This document shows, piece by piece, positions 1 through 9,049 of a stretch of 64,000 bases of DNA. Below the pieces are notes generated by a model that worked only from the letters and a program-made list of their open reading frames with translations, did not search any database and was not told the DNA's origin. The position numbers and the translations under genes were made by a program. Numbering within the stretch: position 1 is the first letter of the stretch; every line of letters begins with the position of its first letter. Origin of the DNA: Ardenticatenaceae bacterium (GTDB lineage Bacteria; Chloroflexota; Anaerolineae; Promineifilales; Promineifilaceae); contig JACKCC010000006.1 of assembly GCA_020634245.1 (NCBI GenBank), forward strand, positions 1 to 64,000. The letters run 5' to 3'.

Positions 1-526
1 TAACTTTGGTAATAGTAATGATGTTGCCTACCAGTCCGGCTTCGCTGGCTCCCCGAAAGTTGATGATTGCGAAAAGTATGACAATAACAACCATGAATCC
101 TAATGTAAGAGGATGGGCATACTCATAAACGTTGGGCCAGGCGAGGGATATAATCTCGACGGCAAAGCGGCCAAACCCCAGACCATAAAGAGAACAGGCT
201 ACTGCATGAGCAAACCAACTCATCCAACCGGCCAGGAATCCCTGGGTACCGCCCATGCCTTCTTTGACCCACAGGTAACCGCCGCCGGCTTCCGGAAAAC
301 TGGAGCCTAATTCGGCGTAGGATAAAGCGGTGAAGGTTGTGACGATACCGTTTAGAAAGAAGGCGAGTACAAGGGCCGGGCCGGCCTCTCCGGCAGCGAT
401 ACCGGTCAATACAAAGATACCGGCGCCAATCATTGCCCCAATGCCGATCATGGTGATGTCGAGTAAACCAAGTGTGCGGCTCAAGGCAATTTCACTGCCA
501 TTTATTCCGTTTGTGTGTGCGCTCAA
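1..526 (-). CDS. APC-family amino acid permease, N-terminal part (cut by window edge)
   Basis: The minus strand translates into an uninterrupted hydrophobic protein whose C-terminal part lies beyond the left edge; about 175 residues are visible. The start is a TTG at 524-526, preceded at a good distance by AAGGAG. The first segment carries the glycine-rich stretch GIGAMIGAGIF, characteristic of TM1 of APC-superfamily transporters, followed by further helices and the conserved ELGSSFPEAGG region that links TM2 and TM3. The likely role is proton-coupled uptake or exchange of an amino acid across the cytoplasmic membrane; the substrate cannot be told. The next gene upstream on this strand also encodes an APC-type transporter. 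Confidence 0.85.
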   Translation of the reverse strand, partial: MSAHTNGINGSEIALSRTLGLLDITMIGIGAMIGAGIFVLTGIAAGEAGPALVLAFFLNGIVTTFTALSYAELGSSFPEAGGGYLWVKEGMGGTQGFLAGWMSWFAHAVACSLYGLGFGRFAVEIISLAWPNVYEYAHPLTLGFMVVIVILFAIINFRGASEAGLVGNIITITKV

Positions 527-793
527 TGTTTATCTCCTTGGAAACTACAAATCTGCGAATTAACTGCAAAAAATGAAGTGATGAGTTGTGAAATCGAGAT
601 GTCTCTCATTTTCACTTCCCATCACTCATCAAATGGGTATGCAAGTAAAGGTTTGTGAAAAACCGAATAAATTATAATCTAAGGATTAATTTCTCGGCAA
701 TCGGGCAAAGTGTACAAATCGCTTCGGACGTTAGCCTGGTGGGCTTGTTGTTTTTGGGGGAGTGAGGTGGGGGAAACGGCCGTTTTCCCCACT
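527..793. other. intergenic region between two transporter genes
   Basis: No gene is supported here. The stretch is AT-rich at 640-700 and ends in an imperfect palindrome at the 3' end of the neighbouring transporter gene. A short inverted repeat, TGATGAGT near 580 with ACTCATCA near 623, could form a weak hairpin. The promoter of the left-edge permease should lie in this region, but I cannot assign convincing -35 and -10 boxes. Confidence 0.5.
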
Positions 794-799
794 TCACTC
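760..799. repeat. imperfect 40-bp palindrome centred on ACGGCCGT
   Basis: Arms 760-779 and 780-799 are complementary except for two G/A differences, and the centre is the ACGGCCGT octamer at 776-783. It overlaps the TGA stop of the transporter gene ending at 794 and can form a strong hairpin at the mRNA 3' end. There is no obvious T-tract on the minus strand. Confidence 0.7.
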
Positions 800-3223
800 T
801 TCTTCATCTTGTTCAGGTAAGCCGGCCGGTAATGGTTCCGACGGGATGTGTACCATCACATAACGTTTGCCATCGGCAACAGAAACGGCTATTTCGATCT
901 CAATATCCTTGGGGATTAACCCGAAATCTTGCAGCGTCCAGATAGTTGTGATGCGGTCGCTTAGATTGGGCCATTGATTCTTGGCCCAGCGGTACCTGGC
1001 CCGGCAGAACTGCCATACCTGCTCCGGTACCTGCCGTGGTTCATAAGCGCAGTATTCGGCCCACATCTGGTCGTCGTCTGTCAATGGGAACAAGAGATTG
1101 AGCATGGCCCGAATGACCACGGTCTCGTCACGGCCGTGATCGTTGTCAACCCAATTCATGTGGTAGTTATGAATAAACGTAAAAATACCAAAATGGGAGT
1201 AATACTCGACATCTTGTAATATTTTTGTCTGCTGGTTATAAGCTGTTTGATACGTTTCTTCCAGGTCGAGGTTTGGCTCTTCAATGCGTTCATGATGGTC
1301 ATCGTGAACGGCCGTGAATAAATCCGGGTCAATATTGTATAAGTAACATACCAATGTCCGAATCCGCTCCGGGCCTAAATTAAATTTCACAAATTTGCCC
1401 ATTTGCACCATATCTTCGATGGCATCAGCCAGACCGCGCTGTCGTGCCTGGTCGTGGGCGCGCTCAATCCCCATTTCATAAGCCAGATTTGTCGTGCCTG
1501 GGGGATTGGCTGGCGGCAAGATTGTGCCGTCGGGCCGCCGTTTGAAACCGCCGTTAGCCATATAAATTTGGAATAATGTAATGGCTGCCCCGGAAACGAT
1601 GATAACTCCCAGTGCTTCTGTTTTTTGGGTGATGAGGACAATCAGCATGGTGTAGCTGGCGATCATGCCGCGCAGGCCAGCAAATTTTAACGACTTTGCT
1701 TCTGCCGATCCCGGTTCAATATCACGGGCTTTCAGCACATCGTCGCGTACAAAAAAGACCGTTGTGCTGGTGATGACAAAGGCGCTGACAAAGCCAAAAG
1801 CATAATACGCTTCAACAACTACAACTTCCCGAATAATTGGAATTAAAATGGCAGAAACTAACCAGATAACGGCGATGCCCAGGCGGTCTTCGGCAAAGAA
1901 ATTGGGTAATCGCCCTAACCGGGCAGCATTGGCGGCAACGGCCGCCCCCCCCACATAACCGCCGCCCTGAGCCAGAAGCAAGATGATGGACAGCAGTGTG
2001 CCGGAAACGAACAGGAAACTGGCCCCCAGCGTGCCGTCAATGGCCTCGTCTAAAGCGCGCGCTGCGGCAATGTCTTGAGCGACGGTTTCTATCTCCTCTT
2101 CAGCCGAGAGCGCCGACAAGTCGTCTGAAAGCACCTCCTCATCACCACGAAGTTCACGCAGCGCGTTTTCAGCCAGATAAGCTTCAGCGGCCCCCCGGTC
2201 ACTTTCGGTTACTACAATGTCGTCAGGCGATATTCCATTGCCAAATGTTTGGGCGGCAATGATTTCGTATTCAATCAATAACGTGCTGTACCCTTCCGTG
2301 GCGGGGATGTTCCACTGTTGAGCTGCGAAAAGCTGGACCACGCCAGTGCCGATGAGAAAAACGGCCGCTAAGGTCAAAGCTGTGTTGATAACTTTCCACT
2401 TGGGGCGGGCGGCGTGTTTACCACTGGCCGGAATGACTTCGTAGCCGGAGAACCCCAGCATGGCGCTGGACATGGAACGGAAAAACAACTGCATGAAAAC
2501 AACGGTTCCTATGGCTGAAAGGTCTTGTTGGGCGCGGACAACATGCTCGACGACACCGCCAGCTTCTAATCGACCGACGATGCCCTGGGTGAGGAAGCTC
2601 CATTCGGGATTGGCAACGGCCGTTGCTGCAACAACACTCAACGCGCCAATCGTAAAAATCGTAAACGCCCCGCCGCCAATGAGAAACAGTGGGACAGCCC
2701 GTTTGGGTCCCAGCGCCACTAACACCACCATAATGAAAAAAGCAAACAATTCCGCCAGCAAAATGCGATAGGGAGCCAATTCCGGCAGGACGAGCATGGT
2801 TACATCCGATGCCGAGATGGAGCTGATGATAATGGTCAAAATAGCATCCAGGAAGAATAAACTGGTACCGGCCCAGGATAACCAGCGCATGTTGGGTGGC
2901 CCAATCGCTTCTACCAGGGGGCCGCTGCCGCCGGCATTAGGCCGCAAATAAGCGCCTGCTTTGTAAGCCGGTACGATGCCCAGAAATAACAGGACGGACA
3001 GGAAAATGAAGGCCAGGATGGCAATTTGATGATAGCCACTGGCTCCATGAATGGCGAGCAGGGTCTGGTAGGCGGCCACACTGAATGCGTCAGCGGCAAT
3101 TTCGAAGATAAGGGCCAGTACACCTAGACCTGTCCCGCCCAAAAGCAGTCCCTCAACCATGAGGCGGGGCAGTTTCCGGCTGGCTTCGCGATTTTCTGTT
3201 GGATTAATGTAGCTTTTTAACAT
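794..3223 (-). CDS. APC-superfamily transporter with large acidic loop and C-terminal soluble extension
   Basis: The product is an 809-residue membrane protein. The ATG at 3223 is preferred because GGAG lies six bases before it, although upstream in-frame starts exist. The first ~560 residues contain about a dozen hydrophobic segments in an APC-like arrangement, including a GFSGYEVIPA segment. Two things are unusual. A ~75-residue strongly acidic stretch (around 340-415, rich in EE and DD) interrupts the membrane region. A ~230-residue hydrophilic C-terminal extension follows the last helix, with an aromatic and His-rich portion (YYSHFGIFTFIHNYHMNW). I do not recognise that extension as a known domain. 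The substrate is unknown. It ends in a palindrome overlapping the stop. Confidence 0.75.
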   Translation of the reverse strand: MLKSYINPTENREASRKLPRLMVEGLLLGGTGLGVLALIFEIAADAFSVAAYQTLLAIHGASGYHQIAILAFIFLSVLLFLGIVPAYKAGAYLRPNAGGSGPLVEAIGPPNMRWLSWAGTSLFFLDAILTIIISSISASDVTMLVLPELAPYRILLAELFAFFIMVVLVALGPKRAVPLFLIGGGAFTIFTIGALSVVAATAVANPEWSFLTQGIVGRLEAGGVVEHVVRAQQDLSAIGTVVFMQLFFRSMSSAMLGFSGYEVIPASGKHAARPKWKVINTALTLAAVFLIGTGVVQLFAAQQWNIPATEGYSTLLIEYEIIAAQTFGNGISPDDIVVTESDRGAAEAYLAENALRELRGDEEVLSDDLSALSAEEEIETVAQDIAAARALDEAIDGTLGASFLFVSGTLLSIILLLAQGGGYVGGAAVAANAARLGRLPNFFAEDRLGIAVIWLVSAILIPIIREVVVVEAYYAFGFVSAFVITSTTVFFVRDDVLKARDIEPGSAEAKSLKFAGLRGMIASYTMLIVLITQKTEALGVIIVSGAAITLFQIYMANGGFKRRPDGTILPPANPPGTTNLAYEMGIERAHDQARQRGLADAIEDMVQMGKFVKFNLGPERIRTLVCYLYNIDPDLFTAVHDDHHERIEEPNLDLEETYQTAYNQQTKILQDVEYYSHFGIFTFIHNYHMNWVDNDHGRDETVVIRAMLNLLFPLTDDDQMWAEYCAYEPRQVPEQVWQFCRARYRWAKNQWPNLSDRITTIWTLQDFGLIPKDIEIEIAVSVADGKRYVMVHIPSEPLPAGLPEQDEEE

Positions 3224-3321
3224 GTGAATCTCCATCGACAAAAACAAGCATAATTATTTTCGTGTGGGTGGGGATTGGGAAGACATTCAATCGTGGGGAT
3301 GAGTTTGGCCAAAGGCAGCAG

Positions 3322-4062
3322 TTAGCGCCATGCGGCCAGGATGGGCAGCAAATCGGTTAATTTTTCGATGCGCGCGTCGGGTTGAAGGTTTGCCGGTTGG
3401 GCAAAACGCTGGCTGGACTGGTAATGGATGGTACGCATTCCGGCGCGCTGCCCGCCCAATATATCACTGCCAGGATCGTCGCCAATGTAGACGGCCGTTT
3501 CCCCCTCACTCCCCAATAACTCCAATACGTGCAAGAACGGAGCCGCTGTCGGCTTCCATTTATTCACGTCTGCCGAAAAAACCATCGCATCAAAATAATC
3601 CAGCAGCCCAAATCGTTCCATATCAGCTATGTGGGCCTTACTGGTGAACATTGTGTTTGATACCAGACCCAGCTTGAAACCCGCTGCCTTTACTTCGGCC
3701 ACGACTTCACATGCATTGGCCATCGGTTCGGCTTGGGCGCAAATGGCCGATTCATACAGTTCGGCGGCTTTGGTCACATAATCGGCCGGAATATGTTTGG
3801 CGCCGGCCGCCTGCAACACATCGGCTAACAGGTCTGCCAGGCGAAGATTTTGCTCTCCGGCCGCCGCCCGCTGCCAGCGCACCGGCAACATGTCAAAGCC
3901 GATTTGCTTGAACACCTCAAACTTCGGCAAGTGCCAGCCATTTTGATTGAGATGTTGGTAAGCGGCCGTAAACCCCGGCGTTTCCAAATCCGGCCAGACG
4001 GCATACGGTCCGGCGTATTCAATAAGTGTCCCACCCAGGTCGAAAACTACGGTGTCTAACAA
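3322..4062 (-). CDS. HAD-superfamily hydrolase with variant motif I
   Basis: A 246-residue cytoplasmic HAD phosphatase-like protein. The start is TTG at 4062, with AAGGAG six bases upstream. Motif I is FDLGGTL near the N-terminus: the nucleophilic Asp is present, but the second Asp that usually acts as general acid is replaced by Gly. Motif II is LVSNTMF, and motifs III/IV are visible as NKWKPTAAPF and YIGDDPGSDILGG. The cap is C1-type helical. The second-Asp substitution could mean weak phosphatase activity or another phosphoryl-transfer or dehalogenase-like chemistry; the substrate is unknown. The four-helix-bundle gene lies immediately upstream, separated by a hairpin repeat. Confidence 0.82.
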   Translation of the reverse strand: MLDTVVFDLGGTLIEYAGPYAVWPDLETPGFTAAYQHLNQNGWHLPKFEVFKQIGFDMLPVRWQRAAAGEQNLRLADLLADVLQAAGAKHIPADYVTKAAELYESAICAQAEPMANACEVVAEVKAAGFKLGLVSNTMFTSKAHIADMERFGLLDYFDAMVFSADVNKWKPTAAPFLHVLELLGSEGETAVYIGDDPGSDILGGQRAGMRTIHYQSSQRFAQPANLQPDARIEKLTDLLPILAAWR

Positions 4063-4090
4063 TGGTTACTCCTTTTTGTGAACGGGTGAA

Positions 4091-4133
4091 CGGGTGAAAG
4101 GGTGAAAAGATCACCCCATCACCCTTTCACCCG
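4091..4133. repeat. perfect hairpin of TTCACCC-type repeat overlapping a stop codon
   Basis: Fifteen-base arms at 4091-4105 and 4119-4133 are perfectly complementary around a 13-base loop. The element is built from GGGTGAA/TTCACCC units, preceded by further GGGTGAAC copies from 4079. The TGA stop of the four-helix gene (4119-4121) is supplied by the repeat itself. Related units occur at 4551-4576 and 50161-50220. Confidence 0.85.
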
Positions 4134-4532
4134 CTCCCCCTTCATCTTCTTCCCCGGCAGAACCCAAGATTGGGAATGATTGTTCATACCCACGAAAGTT
4201 TCCAGAATGCTGTCATAAATCTGATATAATGAGACGGCTTCATCACGTTCCATGTAGCCACATTTGACCGCAAATTCGAGCCATACCTGGGTTTCCGCTG
4301 CTTCGCTTTCGGCATCAGATAATTTACTGATAAAAGCATTTTCATAACGTCGTTTGCGCCAGGTTTCAGCCAAATTAGCACAAACAGAACGAGATGATCG
4401 CCGAATTTGGTCAGTAAGCGAGAAAATTTCCTCTTTCGGAAACGTTTTTGACCGTTCAAAGATTTCCATTGCAGCATCAAACGCCTGCCGATAAACATCC
4501 AAATCATTATGCGTCTTAATTTTCTGGCTCAT
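4119..4532 (-). CDS. four-helix bundle protein (S23 / 23S rRNA intervening-sequence protein family)
   Basis: A 137-residue helical protein. The ATG at 4532 follows an excellent AGGAGGTGA ribosome-binding site nine bases upstream. The segments DLDVYRQAFDAAMEIFE, FSLTDQIRRSSRSVCANLAE and ESEAAETQVWLEFA match the four-helix bundle family, first described from proteins in spirochete 23S rRNA intervening sequences and related to Avd of diversity-generating retroelements. Its role in stand-alone copies is unknown; members bind RNA or DNA weakly. There is no rRNA, reverse transcriptase or template repeat nearby, so it is a solitary copy. TTCACCC repeats flank both ends, which suggests that the gene and its repeats may have been inserted as a unit between mutS2 and the HAD gene. 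Confidence 0.88.
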   Translation of the reverse strand: MSQKIKTHNDLDVYRQAFDAAMEIFERSKTFPKEEIFSLTDQIRRSSRSVCANLAETWRKRRYENAFISKLSDAESEAAETQVWLEFAVKCGYMERDEAVSLYQIYDSILETFVGMNNHSQSWVLPGKKMKGERVKG

Positions 4533-4550
4533 AACCAATCACCTCCTCAT

Positions 4551-4576
4551 CCTTTCACCCGTTCACCTCTTCACCC
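4551..4576. repeat. TTCACC-type tandem repeat at the mutS2 3' end
   Basis: Copies of TTTCACCCG, TTCACC and TTCACCC in tandem span the gap between mutS2 and the four-helix gene and cover the mutS2 stop (4571-4573). They are the same units as at 4091-4133 and 50161-50220. Confidence 0.75.
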
Positions 4577-6988
4577 CTGCTCCACCAATTTCGCCACTGT
4601 CACACCCGCGCCGCCTTCACCGTCTTTGCCTTCTTCCCAGGAGGCGACGTGCTGGTTGTTGCGCAGCGTTTTGCGGACGGCTTCACGCAGTTTGCCAGTG
4701 CCTTTGCCATGAATGATGCGTACCCAGGGCATGCGCGACAAAAAGGCAGCGTCCAGGTAGCGTTCTAATTCGCCGATGCCGTCTTCTACGCGGCGGCCGC
4801 GAATGTCCAGTTCGATATTGACCGAAGGGCCGGATGGGATGTAGACGGTCTCCGGTTCCGGCTCAACCGGGCGATTCTTGAACAGTAAATCTTCCAGTTT
4901 GGCCCGCATTTGCAGCCGGCCGACGGCGATGACGGCCTCTTTTTTGCTGAGAGAGACGACTTCCCCTTTCACATTCAGGCTTTTGACGAGGACGGTATCG
5001 CCTTCCTGGAGAGACGGCCGTTTCCTTTCCACCTTCACCGTCTCCACTACCGGCGCAATGGCCTGGAACTGCGTTTCTTCGATCTCCTCGACCTGCTTGT
5101 TCAGCTTTTTGAGCTGATTCAGCGAATCCACGTCGCGCAGCCGCTTACGGGCCTGCCGGATTTCCTCTTGCACAGCTTCGATTTCAGCCTGAGCCTGCCG
5201 GCGGGCGTCATCCAGGAGGCGCTGCCGCTCTTCTTCCATTTGTTCCAGGCGGCGTTCCAGCAGGTCACGGTTCTCTTCTGCTTCGTGCAGAGCCAGCCGC
5301 GTGCCTGCCTCTTCCGATTCCATTTTTTCGCGCAGGGCATAAATCGAATCGAGGACGTGCTCTACCTTGTGGCCGCCGGATCCAATCAGGCGCATGGCGT
5401 CATCCAGCACCGTCTCATCCATCCCCAGCCGCCGGGCGATGGCGAAGGCATTGGATTTACCGGGCAGGCCGATGGTCATTTCGTAGGTGGGCGAGAGCGT
5501 TTCCACGTCAAACAGCAGCGAGGCGTTGGTCGCGCCGCTGGTCTGGCTGGCGTACAGCTTCAGTTCCGGATAATGGGTGGCGATGAACGTCGTCGCCCCT
5601 TTGTCGCGTAAAAAATTGGTGATGGATTGGGCCAGCGCTGCCCCTTCGGCCGGGTCGGTGCCGGAACCTAACTCATCCAGCAGCACCAGCGAATGGTCAT
5701 CCACCTGTTCCAGGATGCGGATGATGTTGGTGACGTGGGCCGAAAAAGTCGAAAGACTCTGCTCGATGGACTGTTCGTCGCCGATGTCGGCAAAAACGTT
5801 GTCGAAGAGGGTCAGTCGGGCTTCAATGGCCGGCAAATGCAGGCCGGATTGAGCCATCAAAACCATCAAGCCCATCGTTTTCAGGCTGACGGTTTTGCCG
5901 CCGGTATTGGGGCCGGTGATGAGGACGATGAAGGTCTCGTCATCCAGGGTGAGATTGGTGGGCACGACCTTGTGCGGGTCAAGCAGGGGATGGCGTGCCC
6001 CTTTAATCCAGATGGTCGAGCCGGGATGATAGTTGCGCGGCGGCGGCGTCCATTTGGCCAGTTCGTTGGCGTGTTTGGGCGGTTTGGGCGGGGCAAAGGT
6101 GCGCCACTCGACAAAATCAGGCTCGACGCCGTGAATGATAGAGGCGTAGCGGGCGCGGGCAAAAATGAGGTCGAGTTCAGCCATGCGCTCGACGACGCGC
6201 TTGATGGCGTCGGCTTGTTCGGCGATTTTGCCGGAAAGTTCGGCCAGGATGCGGTTGATTTCTTCTTCTTCCTGAATTTGCAGGCCGCGAAATTCGTTGT
6301 TGAGGTCAACTGTGCCGATGGGTTCGACCCACAGGGTAGCGCCGCTGCCGCTCTGGTCGTGGACGATGCCTTTGATGCGGCCTTTGGCGTCAGCTTTGAG
6401 AGGGACGACGTAACGGCCGCTCCGCATCGTTATAATTGGCTCTTGCAAATACTGGTTCTGGCTGCTGTTAAGAAGTTTTTGCAGTTTGTCCTGGATACGG
6501 CCGTGTGCTACCCGCAAATCCTGCCGAATTCGGGCCAGTTTGCTACTGGCGCTGTCCAACACCTCGCCCCGGTCATCAATCGTGTTGGTGATGACTACCA
6601 CAATGCCAGGGCACTCCTCAATCAATACAGCAATATCGGCCAGGTGGGGAAACGCATCGGCTGCCTTAACCAGTTGGCGGTTCAAATTGCGCGAAGCCAC
6701 CAGGGTGCCGCGAATGGCCAGCAAATCTTCGGCGGGCAAAGTGAAGCCGCGTAGAGCATTGTCCACCGGCCGGCGCACGTCACGCGCCCCGCCGATGGTG
6801 ACGTTGCTGTGCGTGTCCAGCAGCAAGATGGCCTCGCGGGTTTCCGCCTGCCACTGCTGGGCGGTGAACAGGTCTGTGGTTGGCTGCAAATGGCGGGCCA
6901 GTTCCTCGCCGCCGCTGAAGCTGGTGTAACCGGCCAGAATGTTGCGCACTTTATCAAATTCGAGGGTGTGGAAAGATTTTGTGTCCAT
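4571..6988 (-). CDS. mutS2: MutS2 family endonuclease / ribosome-collision ATPase
   Basis: An 805-residue protein. The ATG at 6988 has AGGA eight bases upstream and is preferred over an in-frame start 54 bases earlier. The order is the MutS-like core and lever domains, the ATPase with Walker A GPNTGGKT near residue 359, the Walker B/D-loop region LVLLDELGSGTDP and IATHYPEL, a long coiled coil (EAEENRDLLERRLEQMEEE), and a C-terminal Smr domain (LDIRGRRVEDGI, HGKGTGKLREAV). Length and domain order are normal for MutS2. Family members suppress recombination by cleaving branched DNA, and in Bacillus MutS2 also acts on collided ribosomes. It lacks the N-terminal mismatch-recognition domain of MutS. 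Its neighbours do not suggest a dedicated repair operon. Confidence 0.95.
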   Translation of the reverse strand: MDTKSFHTLEFDKVRNILAGYTSFSGGEELARHLQPTTDLFTAQQWQAETREAILLLDTHSNVTIGGARDVRRPVDNALRGFTLPAEDLLAIRGTLVASRNLNRQLVKAADAFPHLADIAVLIEECPGIVVVITNTIDDRGEVLDSASSKLARIRQDLRVAHGRIQDKLQKLLNSSQNQYLQEPIITMRSGRYVVPLKADAKGRIKGIVHDQSGSGATLWVEPIGTVDLNNEFRGLQIQEEEEINRILAELSGKIAEQADAIKRVVERMAELDLIFARARYASIIHGVEPDFVEWRTFAPPKPPKHANELAKWTPPPRNYHPGSTIWIKGARHPLLDPHKVVPTNLTLDDETFIVLITGPNTGGKTVSLKTMGLMVLMAQSGLHLPAIEARLTLFDNVFADIGDEQSIEQSLSTFSAHVTNIIRILEQVDDHSLVLLDELGSGTDPAEGAALAQSITNFLRDKGATTFIATHYPELKLYASQTSGATNASLLFDVETLSPTYEMTIGLPGKSNAFAIARRLGMDETVLDDAMRLIGSGGHKVEHVLDSIYALREKMESEEAGTRLALHEAEENRDLLERRLEQMEEERQRLLDDARRQAQAEIEAVQEEIRQARKRLRDVDSLNQLKKLNKQVEEIEETQFQAIAPVVETVKVERKRPSLQEGDTVLVKSLNVKGEVVSLSKKEAVIAVGRLQMRAKLEDLLFKNRPVEPEPETVYIPSGPSVNIELDIRGRRVEDGIGELERYLDAAFLSRMPWVRIIHGKGTGKLREAVRKTLRNNQHVASWEEGKDGEGGAGVTVAKLVEQG

Positions 6989-7182
6989 TGTTTGTTTTCC
7001 TGCTAAATACCGTCTGCAAGTATATCTGAATTTTGCGGGCAAGGCAGAAGCATGGGCGCATTTCAGTTTCGCGGCATTTTGGGAGCGCGGTCAACTTGAC
7101 CACCCATAGTGCAGACAGGCTGTCTGCGTTCCATCATTTTTGTTCGCCAGCCAGTCCAACATCCGGTACACTAACAACTCCA

Positions 7183-9000
7183 ATGGACGCACAAGATCGT
7201 CATAACCGCTACGTGATGCTGCAACGTGTTAAGCTGCTCTGGCTCAAGGGTGTACTGGAAGAGTCGCTGCACGGCGCGGAACTGTTAGACCTGAACATGG
7301 CCATCCGGCCCAATGCGGTAGCCGGGGCGCACGCCCCTGGCTGGCAGCAGGGCGACGAGTTCGACACGCCGCTGCCCTTGGGAACCAAAATCCGTCAGGT
7401 ATATGACCAAGCGGGCGGGATGCTGCTGATCATGGGGTCGCCGGGAGCGGGTAAAACGACGACGCTCCTGCAATTGGTGACCAGTTTGGTGGAGCGGGCC
7501 GATCTGGATGAACGGCATCCGGTGCCGGTAGTGCTGAGTCTGGCTACCTGGCAGGGTGACAAATCGCTGGCGGCGTGGATGGTCGATGAGTTGGCTAACC
7601 AGTATGAAGTGCCGCGTAAATTGGGGCAGGAATGGATTGGAAACGGCCGTCTCCTCCCTCTGCTTGATGGATTAGATGAAGTCGAACAGGAACTGCGCCT
7701 CGGTTGTGCCCAGGCTATCAACCAGTTCCGCAGCCAATATTTTGATGAACCGCTGGTCGTTACCAGCCGCAGCCAGGATTACAAGGCTTTGGATGTCCGG
7801 CTGGCGCTGTCGCGGGCTATCGTCTTGCAGCCGCTTTCGTTGGAGCAAATTGACGTCTATCTGGCCAGCGTGGGCAAGCGGCTGGCCGGACTGCGGGCGG
7901 CGCTGCAAACAGACGTGACCCTGCGCGAACTGGCCCAATCGCCGCTGATGCTCAGCATCATGACCCTGGCCTACTACCGGATGCCGGCCGACATCGCCAT
8001 TTCGTTAGGCGGCGGCGACTTGAGCCGCAAGCTGCTTTTTGACGTGTACGTGGAACGGATGACGCGCTATCGCGGTGGCGATAAGGAGTACGCCCCGGAA
8101 GATGCGGTGCGTTGGCTGGCCTGGCTGGCCCAGCAAATGGCCGCGCGCAACAAGACGATGTTTTTCCTGGAAGGATTGCAGCCCAACTGGCTGCCGCGCG
8201 GCCGCCAGCGCCAATACGCTGGCCGGATCAAACTGGTAGTGGGCGGATTGGTTTGGTTGATTGGTTTGTTGAGTGGGCTGATGGGTTTGTTAGTTTCAGG
8301 CTGGCTGGCGCTGGCGGTGGCTGTTGGTTTGGGTGTGGGGCTGGCACTGCTGCCGGTGCTGTCAGGCCGTTTTTTGCTGCGCCGGCGGGTTGGCTGGTTC
8401 CAAATCGAGACGACGGAGACGCTGGATTGGTCCTGGCCGCATGCCTGGTTTAGCTCTGGGGCCGGCGCTTTTGTCGGCGCGCTAATCGGCCTGCCGTTGT
8501 CGCTGCTTGGCCACCGGAGCTGGTCTGACGGGCTGCCGTGGGCGCTGCTGCTGGCCGGGTTTCTGGGGCTGAGTCAGGTGTTGGAGAATGCTTTGGTACG
8601 TAACGACGTGAAGCTGCGGACATCGCCGGGACAGGGTATTGAACGGTCGCTGCGCAATGGTTGGTTGGTGGGGGGCGTTAGTGCGGCGGTAACGGCCGTT
8701 ACCCTTCTCCTCATTGCCTTTTTGAGTACGCTCTGGCTGAAATATGACCTGGTTCAAGCCCTGGGCTGGATAGTCGGGGCCGCTTTGTATTTGGGTCTGG
8801 CTGGGGGTATGTTATATGGCGGATTGGCTGTTTTGCAGCACCGGCGGCTGCTGGCAATTTTGCAGGCGGATGGCGTCATGCCGCCTGATTACGTCCATTT
8901 TCTGGATTATGCGGCCGAACGCAACTTGCTGCGCAAGGTGGGCGGTGGTTATATGTTCGTTCATGCGCTGCTGTTGGAATATTTTACGATGTATGGATGA
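7183..9000 (+). CDS. NACHT-type NTPase with C-terminal membrane domain
   Basis: A 605-residue protein starting at ATG 7183, because homologous-looking sequence begins there. After ~75 N-terminal residues comes a NACHT/STAND ATPase with Walker A GSPGAGKTTT near residue 85, Walker B LLPLLDGLDEV near 157-167, and the sensor-like segment VVTSRSQDY. A helical ARC-like region follows, and then about seven hydrophobic helices fill the last ~220 residues (VGGLVWLIGLLSGLMGLL onwards). STAND NTPases are signal-dependent switches. Here the NTPase is cytoplasmic and the C-terminus would anchor it to the membrane. There is no recognisable effector (nuclease, TIR or protease) and no repeat sensor, so I do not call it a defence gene. 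It is divergent from mutS2. Confidence 0.82.
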   Translation: MDAQDRHNRYVMLQRVKLLWLKGVLEESLHGAELLDLNMAIRPNAVAGAHAPGWQQGDEFDTPLPLGTKIRQVYDQAGGMLLIMGSPGAGKTTTLLQLVTSLVERADLDERHPVPVVLSLATWQGDKSLAAWMVDELANQYEVPRKLGQEWIGNGRLLPLLDGLDEVEQELRLGCAQAINQFRSQYFDEPLVVTSRSQDYKALDVRLALSRAIVLQPLSLEQIDVYLASVGKRLAGLRAALQTDVTLRELAQSPLMLSIMTLAYYRMPADIAISLGGGDLSRKLLFDVYVERMTRYRGGDKEYAPEDAVRWLAWLAQQMAARNKTMFFLEGLQPNWLPRGRQRQYAGRIKLVVGGLVWLIGLLSGLMGLLVSGWLALAVAVGLGVGLALLPVLSGRFLLRRRVGWFQIETTETLDWSWPHAWFSSGAGAFVGALIGLPLSLLGHRSWSDGLPWALLLAGFLGLSQVLENALVRNDVKLRTSPGQGIERSLRNGWLVGGVSAAVTAVTLLLIAFLSTLWLKYDLVQALGWIVGAALYLGLAGGMLYGGLAVLQHRRLLAILQADGVMPPDYVHFLDYAAERNLLRKVGGGYMFVHALLLEYFTMYG

Positions 9001-9049
9001 TTGATGATTGTCCCTAATCTTTAATCTTCAATCCTTAATCTTTTTTACC

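Noticed and set aside
4119..4532. Avd accessory gene of a diversity-generating retroelement
   Set aside because: No reverse transcriptase, variable repeat or template repeat was found near it.
4910..6754. Long open frames on the plus strand opposite mutS2 (233 and 353 codons)
   Set aside because: They run antisense to a fully conserved mutS2 and show no protein-family features; GC-biased third positions create such frames.
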